A DNA stretch of 64,000 nucleotides from NCBI RefSeq assembly GCF_003576645.1, contig NC_044918.1:22004452-22068451 (forward strand). Reading direction: 5' to 3'. The notes beneath the pieces are model-generated. The model was not told the DNA's origin. It saw only the letters and a program-made list of their open reading frames with translations, and searched no databases. Below, in pieces: positions 45,504 to 64,000 of the stretch. Position 1 is the first letter of the stretch. The number at the start of each line of letters is the position of its first letter. The translations under genes were made by a program, and so were the position numbers. The stretch comes from Ipomoea triloba. Lineage: Eukaryota > Streptophyta > Magnoliopsida > Solanales > Convolvulaceae.

Positions 45504-47913
45504 ATGGCAATATTTCACTTTTACTTTCACTTCTTAATCCTCGCACTAATCCTTGCTATTGTAGCAGCTGAAGATGAGTGTGAACCATCCAGTTGCGGCC
45601 CCACCCCTCCGGTGATTCGCTTCCCTTTCCGGCTAAAGGGCCGGCAGCCGGACCACTGCGGCTACCCCGCCGGATTCCAAGTCTCATGCAACAACCACAA
45701 CGAAACCGAGCTCGATCTCCAGTATCCGGCGAGGGCATCTACCAACAACATCGTAATCCCAATATCAGTCAAATCTGTGGTTCTGGAGATCGACTACAAA
45801 TCCCAGACGATGAGAGTTAGTATAGTCAACGCTTCTTGTTTTCCCAGAGAGGTTCCCGCTGTGAATTCTTCATCTGGGGCATATCCTTTTGAATCGAATG
45901 GTCAATATAGTAACCCTTATCCTCACTACATTTTTTTTAATTGCTCTTCTGGGAGTGAAGATTCGGGGAGTGGGTACTCCATTCCCTGCCTTAGTGACCC
46001 TGGTTATAGAGTTTATGCTTTCGATTCTAGTACTGAAGCCACCAGATGGCCATTGTCTTGTGTTAAAATGTATAACATTTCTGATGTTCCGTATAGTATA
46101 CTGAGCCCCCCTGATTACGTTGCTAATCCCGGAGAATCTCTCAAATGGTCAACTCCATTTTGCAAGAATTGTGAAGATCTGGGCAAGTATTGCAGGTTGG
46201 GGAAAAATAGCAAAAATGTGACTGAATGTTATGATCCCACACCAGATAAGGATATTGCAGGTAATAATTTCACTGTTTATCACTCTCTGCACCTAAAATT
46301 ATGTTGGGCGGAGGCCAGTTAGGGTCAAGTCCAACACTATGTGGTAGGAATATTGTTGGGTAAGGCGGGTAAGGAGTCAAGTTCAGCACCCTCACCCTGA
46401 TAAATGTGTGGCAGTATAAGGAAATAAAGTTGCGCATTCGTATAACTTTTGATACACTGGTAAGCGCGTATCCTAACAAGTGGTATTAGAATCAGGTCGC
46501 AGTAAAGACTCTGCAGTTATGACTTGCTTGGTGCTCAGAGGGGAGGCCGGTAAAACTGTAAAAGGCCAAATTCAGCACCGCTCTCGAAAATAAAGATAAA
46601 GTTGCGCATTTGCTACTAGTTATAGTTTTTGGCGTAGTAATAAGCACTTCATTCTAACAAATTAGGATTTTGGTTATGTATCCTTCATAATTTATTATCT
46701 ATTTAGTAGAAACAGAAAAAATAAAATAAAAAAAATCTGCAACCTTACATGTTTATTAAACAAGGGTTAGTTCATTTGTGCAGGTTCAATGAAAAAAGGT
46801 ATGATTGCAGGCATAACTATTGGTGTGCTCCTCATTTCTGGGGTAGTTGGATATACTCTATACCGCATTATCTCCTTAAAGAAAAGGAAGCATAAGGACC
46901 AAGAAATGGTGGAGAAGTTTTTGGAGGATTACAATGCTCTTAGGCCTACAAGATATTCCTATGCAGACATCAAAAGGATCACAGACAAATTCAAGAAGAA
47001 GCTAGGAAAAGGAGGCTATGGTATGGTGTACAAAGGGAGAATCTCGAGTTACATTCCGGTTGCTGTTAAGGTCCTCGACAACACCAAGGGAAACGGGGAA
47101 GACTTCATCAATGAAGTCGGAACCATAGGCAGAATCCACCACATCAACGTGGTCCGACTACTAGGATACTGCGCTGATGGGGCGAACCGCGCCCTGGTGT
47201 ACGAGTTCCTGCCGAACGGCTCTCTCCAGGATGTGATTTCGTCGAGAAAAGGGCAGTCCCTTGGTTGGGATAAGCTAGAACAGATTGCCCTCGGGATAGC
47301 CAGAGGAATAGACTATCTTCACCAAGGGTGCAACCAGAGAATCCTCCATTTCGACATTAAGCCTCACAACATATTGCTGGACGAAGAATTGAACCCGAAG
47401 GTTGCAGATTTCGGGTTGGCAAAGCTCTGCTCCAAGGAAAAAAGCGTGGTCTCGATGACAGCAGCCCGAGGGACAATAGGCTACATCTCGCCCGAAGTGT
47501 TCTCGAGGAACTTTGGGAATGTGTCGTATAAGGCAGACGTGTATAGCTTCGGGATGTTGTTGCTTAATCTAGTTGGGGGAAGGAATCCTATTAGTGTCCC
47601 AACTGATGAGCAAGAAAGCAGCCAACTTTATTTCCCACAATGGGCATATGATCAACTGGAGAAAGGAAAAGAGATATCAATCCATATAGAGAATGAAATT
47701 GACAGAAAAATAGTTAAGAAAGTGACAGTTGTAGGGCTATGGTGTGTTCAATGGAATCCAGCGGATAGGCCTTCCATGAAAGTTGTTATTCAAATGCTTG
47801 AAGGAGAAAATGTTCCAGCAATGCCGCCAAATCCATTTGACTCCCCAGAACCTATAGCCAAGGCCATTGTAGAAGGAAGCCTATTTGACAGTGAAATTGA
47901 AACTTCTTATTGA
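45504..47913 (+). CDS. LRK10L-type receptor-like kinase, third gene
   Basis: Two exons, 45504-46260 and 46784-47913, joined in phase 1, encode 628 residues. The start ATG at 45504 opens a signal peptide (MAIFHFYFHFLILALILAIV). The ectodomain shows GUB_WAK cysteines (CEPSSCG, FPFRLKG, CGYPAGFQVSC) and the end KWSTPFCKNC. The membrane span is MIAGITIGVLLISGVVGYTL. Kinase motifs are [48 protein letters not shown] and RPSMKVVIQMLEG. It is non-RD. It follows the second kinase in the same direction; the kinase halves are very alike, pointing to tandem duplication. The 523-bp intron is short and free of clear transposons. Confidence 0.88.
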
Positions 47914-48144
47914 TTCTCAACCAAAATGTTGCATACTCGATTTGGGTAGGCAAATTATTTGGTACTGTGTGGATCATAACAAAAAGTACATTTTTAATAT
48001 GCTAAATGTACATTATTCGTGTACTGAATGTATATTATACAATATAATGTACATCCCATGAATACAATGTACATTATTTTTATACTGAATAGACATTATT
48101 TGATAGTATGGTCCACATAATAATGATTGATTTGGGTACAATCG

Positions 48145-48719
48145 TTATACCCTGCACCACGGTGCACATACCACGAACATAAACGACGTCGTTTCGATGT
48201 TAGTGGACCCGAACGCGAATGACTTTAGGAAATTCATTATCTATAATACACATAATCATTATCTAGAATACACAGAATGTTTGCCCGGGATGCGGGCGCG
48301 AATGATTCCAGGTAATTCATTATCTATAATACACATAATCATTATCTAGAATATACAAAATGTTCGCCCAGAATACACAGAATATTGACACAAAATACAC
48401 AGAATTCATCCTCCTAACATTCGAATGCACAAACACATCACAACCTGTGTTAAACATGAATACACAGAATATTGACACAAAATACACAGAATTCATCCTC
48501 CTAAACATTCGAATGCACAAACACATCACAACATGTGTTACTAACATGGATACACAGAACTGTTGCCTAGAATACACAGAATGATTGCTTGGAATACACA
48601 GAATATTAACATAAATACAGACACCGGTCGAATCAGAAATGTGATTTCCAAAAAAAAACGGACAATTAGTTTACAATGTTCAAAATGACGTCGTTTACGT
48701 ACGTGGTGCACGGTATAAT
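48145..48719. mobile_element. Inverted-end element with internal tandem repeats
   Basis: The left end TTATACCCTGCACCAC with AAACGACGTCGTTT further in matches the reverse complement of the right end (TTATACCGTGCACCAC with AAACGACGTCATTT). Inside are two pairs of tandem repeats: about 68-84 bp at 48225-48365 (GGTAATTCATTATCTATAAT) and about 87 bp at 48371-48545 (GAATACACAGAATATTGACA). It encodes no recognised protein. Confidence 0.6.
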
Positions 48720-48956
48720 TTGCCATTTGGGTAGGGGTGGGCACATTTCGTGTCAAACCCGAATTTTCGTAGGTTTGACCCAGTAAAACACTTTTCAGTT
48801 CGGATTCGACCCAGATCGGGTCCAACCCGATTAAGACTTCAATTATATGTTGTTATTCTGTTCGGATCTCGGATCTAAAGACTTCAAATCATCTGGGTTT
48901 TGGCAGATCCATCATCGCAGTAAATAGACGGCCCAGATTCATAGCCATGTTTTTTA

Positions 48957-49335
48957 TGGGCAAATTATATTGTGCATCCTTATTCAAAACGATGTCATTT
49001 TATATTTAGTATTAACTAGTGCATTATATTTAATAAGATTATTATACATTATGTTTATAATATTTATTTTATATGTTCATAAACACTAAACTAAATGCAT
49101 ATTGTATGTATTTTCAATTTTTCATTCACTTTATAATAGGTTCATAATAATGTTCCTTCTATATGTTAATAAAACAAATATTAATGCGCATAAACATTAT
49201 ACTATAGACGGATTATGTTTAACAACATTCATCATATTAAACATTCATGATACTATAGATAGATTAATGCATTTGTCAAAGACAAATCTTGTTCATATTG
49301 ACATAAAACATTCATGTATATACTTCAAACTAAAC
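48957..49335. repeat. Dispersed repeat related to 44595-45276, opposite orientation
   Basis: Begins GGGCAAATTATATTGTGC, contains AAAACGATGTCATTTT and, in reverse, the GAACATATAAAA and TTTAGTGTTTATG words of the tandem array. The left end is clear; the right end is not. Confidence 0.5.
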
Positions 49336-50299
49336 AGGATACTTAATACAGAAACAAAATTATATTGAGCTCCAAGTATCAAATATATATAAAAAAAAAA
49401 AACACACAAATCTTAACAATTAACATAATGTTAACAGTTTTTTCTCATATAAAGAATTGAATTCTTCACTCAAAGCAAGCGTTTGATTAGAATGTGCTAG
49501 GGATGGTTTGAGAAATATGTGAATTGATTACAAATTAGGCATGAACACCAATTAGTAGAGTGTTGATGTGATGAATGAATCTACGACAAACAACTTGGCG
49601 ATCTGTACAAGATTATTTGCTTTGCCAATTAAGAAGGTGCTCTAAAAAAGCTAGGGTTCTACAATTTAAGTTGGTTCATCACTTGGTAAAATCAGTCTCA
49701 TCATCTTTGTTTGTGTAGTTTGTACCTTAATGGATTGGTTTTTTTTACCAATTTGGTGGCCCCCAAGACATAGGAGATGTTATCACTCCAAACTAGGTTA
49801 TCGAATTACTTGTGTCAATTTAATTTTTGTACGTATGATATTACTGAATGAAACACTGCCTAAGCAATTAGAATAATTGACAAGAATAAGTAATTAAACT
49901 GAGAATTTAATTACAAATTAATTCAACAATAATTGATCATTGCTCTCATGAATTCATATTAATTCAACAATAATTTGCATTCCCTGTTCTTGTCAATTGT
50001 AATTCAACAATAATTTGCATTCGTTATGAGAACTTAGGCAATGGACAAGGACGCTCCTAGTCACAATCACAGTTGTGACTATGACCGTGACCCTCCCAAA
50101 GCAGTTTCATATTCCCGGGCTATTGCTGATACTCACGGTTGTGGGACGTTAGGGATCAAAAAAAAATTGGGATGGTCACGGTCACCCTCCCACTCGTGAC
50201 CTCGACTAGGCGGTTCTGAAATCGCAACAGCTCCTAGTTGTCACGGTCGACCTCCCGGTCAGGAGGTAGACCATGACTATACATCCAGAATTTGTTGGA
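49336..50299. other. No gene recognised
   Basis: AT-rich DNA, with a GC-richer part at 50040-50280 in which GTCACGG and CCTCCC words recur in both directions; likely the outer part of the LTR remnant that follows. Confidence 0.4.
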
Positions 50300-51680
50300 T
50301 TAGTTTCTTTGGCGCGAATTGAAAAGTATAAATAAACCTAGGTATTTACTTTTAGATCACTTTTCATTTTTAGCTTTTGTCTCTAGGTTTTTCTAAGGAA
50401 AAAACCTCTCATCTTGTAATCAATCCAACTTTGATGAAGAATTGAAGTTCATTTCAGCTTGAAATTTATTTTAGTTTGGGATAAGGGTCAATAGATCCTC
50501 AAACTATACTGAATTGTGCAATTAGGCTCTTTAACTTCAAAAAGTTTCAATTAGACATTCAAACTTGTTATTTTGGAGCAAATAAACCCTCTAACCTATT
50601 TGTGACATGTAATTACTGGTTGACATCTCCGTTAATTGGGGATGGCGACCAACTTGGTCGCCTTCTCCACTGCTGGAGAAGGCAACCAAGTTGGTCGCCT
50701 TCTGCACGGCCGGCCGGACGCAACCGGCGACCGTGACGGTCACCGGTCCTTGATGGTTTGACTTGTTTGCCAGAATTTGGTCGGATGTTCGTCGGAGTTG
50801 GCGGAAATTCTAGTTGACCTGCAATTGCAGGTCACAGATATGTTAGAGGGTTTATTTGTTCCAAAATAATAAGTTTGAGGGTCTAATTGGAGCTTTTTGA
50901 AGTTGGAGAGCTTAATTCCACAATTCAATATAGTTTAAGGGTTTATTCCTTATACCTTTTAGTTTCAATTTTCAAATTGCACTTTTCATTATTCTTGATC
51001 AAGGTTGTCTTACTTCCTTTTTCTATATTTTCTTTAATTGAATTGTTATTGCAATATCTTCTATTCCAATTCATGCTTTCATTTTCATTTCGAGTATGAG
51101 TAGCTAAATTCCTTTAAGGATTTGGATTGAGCTCTTTTGTTATGGATGCTGTGTGATTTGAATTACAATGTTAGATAGTGTAATGACTCAATGACAGTCG
51201 TTATGACTTGTGAGCTTGGAGGTTTATATGAACTCTTGCATAATTTGCGTCTAATTATGCAAGAGTTATATGGATAAGGTGTTGTCACTATGAGAATAAA
51301 GCAACACCATAGTCATACCTCTCACTAGTCCAACTTTGTTTTGAGAAAAGGAAGTTGGAATGAGACCTGAGCACCACATATTTAATGAATTGCTTCAATT
51401 GGTTTGAGCCACCATGAATCTTAAAGCTAAATGAGAATCCAATGTCCACAAGAGTGGTAATGACATTTAGTAGCATCTCTCTAGTCCTCCTTATTGAGGC
51501 ATTGGTCTTTTTTTATCCTAGGAACCACTATAACATCTATACAAGAGTGATAACACTACACTTTTGTGCTTAACCCCCTACTATTCAACTCTATTTTGAT
51601 CCATTCCTTGAGACGATATCCTGTACGAAGATACCCTCTCACACCCATCGCCACTAAAACCAACTTTCACTTGTATCTTG
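50300..51680. mobile_element. Degenerate gypsy-like LTR remnant
   Basis: It shares order and text with the solo LTR at 41477-43833: a TATA-like stretch, the AAGAATTGAAGTTCA region, GAGTATGA near TTTGGATTGAGC, and the end CCTTGAGACGATATCCTG. It is split by a MITE at 50478-50956. Both ends are too eroded to place exactly. Confidence 0.5.
50478..50956. mobile_element. Mutator-type MITE with perfect 9-bp TSD
   Basis: The element is 479 bp. Its ends (GGGATAAGGGTCAATAGATC at left; GGTATAAGGAATAAACCC from the right in reverse) form imperfect inverted arms of about 150 bp. It is flanked by TTTTAGTTT at 50469-50477 and 50957-50965. The centre is unusually GC-rich and holds a double palindrome at 50644-50699. 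Confidence 0.88.
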
Positions 51681-52704
51681 AAAATCTCTTGCTTATTCGT
51701 GTGAATCATGATAACTTCATAGGTTGAATTCATTCTCTTGTAGTTTACATTGTAATTGTCATTTTGTGCAATGTCTTACTATTTCTGTGGTATTTTCTGC
51801 CTACTGAGAATTGTGTATAATGAAGAATCTGAACCATTAATCATCATTCAAGCCCTTAGTCCTGCTCTACTGCCAAGAAGAAGAAAATCTCACCAAAATA
51901 TAATCAATCTTTAATAATTTCTTTTCTATTGAATTTTAATTACATTCCTCAAATATTTTCTGAGAATCAAACAGGTCATCTAAGAGTCCATTTGGAAGAA
52001 ATTATACCATAGATCCAGATTTATTTTGCATTATAATATTCATTATGTATTTGTAATATATGTAAACTATATATATCTTCAATTTATATTACATAATTTT
52101 TAAACCAGAATCCACAATACAAAATAGAATAGACCATCGTATAATATAATTGCTTAAAAAGATATCAAAGAACAAACACACTAAATACACACGTAATATT
52201 AAAAAGCATGTCCCAATCTCTTAGCTATATACTAAAAACTCAACTGATACACAGGAGAGATTTATTAATGCCATAATTCCAATATGTACCTAGCTATATA
52301 CTAAGAACATATCACCACTCTAAAATGTCATCAATAATACTAAAAAGCACGCTAAAAACTCAACATTTAACTATCAATCAAAAACACAAACGAAAACATC
52401 ATTTAACTATCATCAATCAAAAACACAAATGAAAACACAACTATCCAATATCATAATTGGGATTGCAACAATTCTTAAAAAAAACAAATCTGTACATTTA
52501 TTCCTGCTAGGCCTGGCTGGCTGCCCGCCCTTGAAACCACAGGCAACAGGCAACGTATTAACAAAATATATATGACCACAAAACAACCTAGCACAATCAC
52601 TAACAACTTTCAAAATTCTAAACCCCAATCACTAAAAACTTCCAAAATTCTAACCCCAATAACAATCACCAGTTCTCCAATTCCAAACGTGAAACAATAA
52701 TAAT
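51681..52704. other. Gene-free stretch downstream of GLT1
   Basis: Contains a repeat with ends AAATTATACCATAGATCC (about 51996) and GACCATCGTATAATATAATT (about 52131), and GLT1 3' UTR toward 52704. No gene. Confidence 0.45.
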
Positions 52705-63006
<10,302 letters not shown>

Positions 63007-63517
63007 TTCCACACCCCAATTCAAACTATTAGGAAGCAAACAATTTCAGAGCAGTTTAAAAAATCAAGACTAGATCTTTATTTTTACTTTTTTTGTTGTT
63101 TATAGTGAAAACAAATATCAGATCCGTCTGAGATTATCAAAACAAACGATTTCGTGAGCAGCTAAGCGGTGAATCGATTGATTGGGGGAGTAGGTAAGGA
63201 GGTTAGGTAGGAAAACAAATCTGGAAATGAAAGAGGAGAGTACGTATATATTATGCAAATCGCTTCAAACTGTTCCGCTTCCGCGGCGAAGTCTTTGAGA
63301 TTAGGCGGAGAAGAACCAAAATTCAAGGAGAAACTCAGGGATCCAATCCTCAAGATGACTCTCTCTATACGAGGAGGAGAGAGAAGAGAAAAAAAAAACG
63401 TAAAATGAAGAGAGAGAAAGCGAGAATAAGCGGCGAGAGGCGAGGGAGGGAGGTTAGTACTCTTCCTTCTCTCTATCAGTTGGGGGTGAACGAGAAGGGT
63501 GAGGTGTCTCATTTATA
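63007..63517 (-). promoter_or_regulatory. GLT1 leader and TATA box
   Basis: On the minus strand TATAAAT stands at 63511-63517, followed by a CT-rich stretch (TTTCTCTCTCTTC, CTCTTCTCTCTCCTCCTCG) typical of plant leaders. This predicts a transcription start near 63480 and a leader of about 475 nt. I noticed no ATG before 63006, but did not rule out a leader intron. Confidence 0.5.
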
Positions 63518-64000
63518 GAATTGAGAGCGCAGGGTTGATGACATCAGATCTGCTCCTCCATGGTTAGGGAAGAGAGAGAGTGTGTGTGAGAGAGAAGCGA
63601 GTGGGGTCCACTAAAGGTAATCGGATTTTCGCAATCGGGCTCGGACCGGACCCTACCCACATTTTTTTCCAGTGACGTGACAGCTCAGCGCTTCTTCGCT
63701 TTTGCCACGTCGGCAGAGGAGGGCTATGCGGCACGCGACAACCGCTCATGGTGGGGCCGTCCGCCGAAGACGAGGAGGAGAGTCACCGTCACCGCGGTAG
63801 TTGCGAAGTTTTGGATATATAGAGAGAGAGAGTTTTCACCTAGCCGCCTCTTAAGGCTAGGTTCGGTTCCGAGCCACCGCGGTTCGTGTCTGGTAAATAT
63901 TTTCCAAATATTTCTGCAAAGGCTTTGCATTTTTCGGGGCCCACTGGTACTCATATTTGAGGAATTTAGTGCCAACTTAGTACGGAGTAAAGCATAACGT
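63518..64000. other. GLT1 upstream region
   Basis: Contains GA-repeat tracts near 63570-63596 and 63819-63830, and a TACGGAGTA word near 63981. Some GC-richer text (63700-63800) with ACGT words lies here, but no gene is recognised. Confidence 0.4.

Overview
This window is nuclear DNA of a flowering plant, almost certainly a eudicot. It is AT-rich, its genes carry many short GT-AG introns, and transposable elements of every main plant class are packed between them. The gene families (group A PP2C, LRK10L receptor kinases, plastid NADH-GOGAT, B3 factors) are all plant families. A species cannot be named from the sequence alone; the repeat style suggests an asterid such as a Convolvulaceae, but that is only inference.

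Left part (1-6104): a three-exon group A type protein phosphatase 2C (minus strand) with ABRE/G-box elements in its promoter, a Mutator-type MITE with a perfect 9-bp target duplication, and an intact, intronless RPL31 copy that is a textbook retroposon (16-bp target duplication and poly(A) tail).

Middle-left (6105-29047): no clearly functional gene except a possible B3-like locus. It holds a complete 4.3-kb CACTA element with a GAA target duplication, a second broken CACTA end lying beside a fragment of an ABCC transporter gene, two copies of a B3-domain pseudogene that share one frameshift, a 484-bp solo LTR with TSD, a segmental duplication in which one copy is the empty site of a MITE, and a 2-kb Mutator-like foldback element with an hAT fragment inside.

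Centre (29140-47913): three LRK10L-type receptor-like kinases (one minus, two plus), each with a GUB_WAK-type extracellular exon, a phase-1 intron and a single exon for membrane span plus non-RD kinase. The minus-strand gene has three extra 21-nt micro-exons that look like tandem copies of each other. A gypsy-like solo LTR with a nested gypsy 3' end and several MITEs lie between and inside these genes.

Right part (47914-64000): repeat-rich DNA (an element with GACGTC-containing inverted ends, an LTR remnant split by a second Mutator MITE with TSD), then a complete 22-exon NADH-dependent glutamate synthase gene (GLT1, minus strand) encoding 2,212 residues, with a TATA box about 0.5 kb before its start codon.

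The genes do not form one pathway: PP2C belongs to stress/ABA signalling, the kinases to cell-surface perception and probably defence, GLT1 to nitrogen assimilation and RPL31 to translation. Exon borders were placed by hand from splice consensus, reading frame and family conservation; every full gene model given sums to an open frame. A few coordinates could be off by one base.
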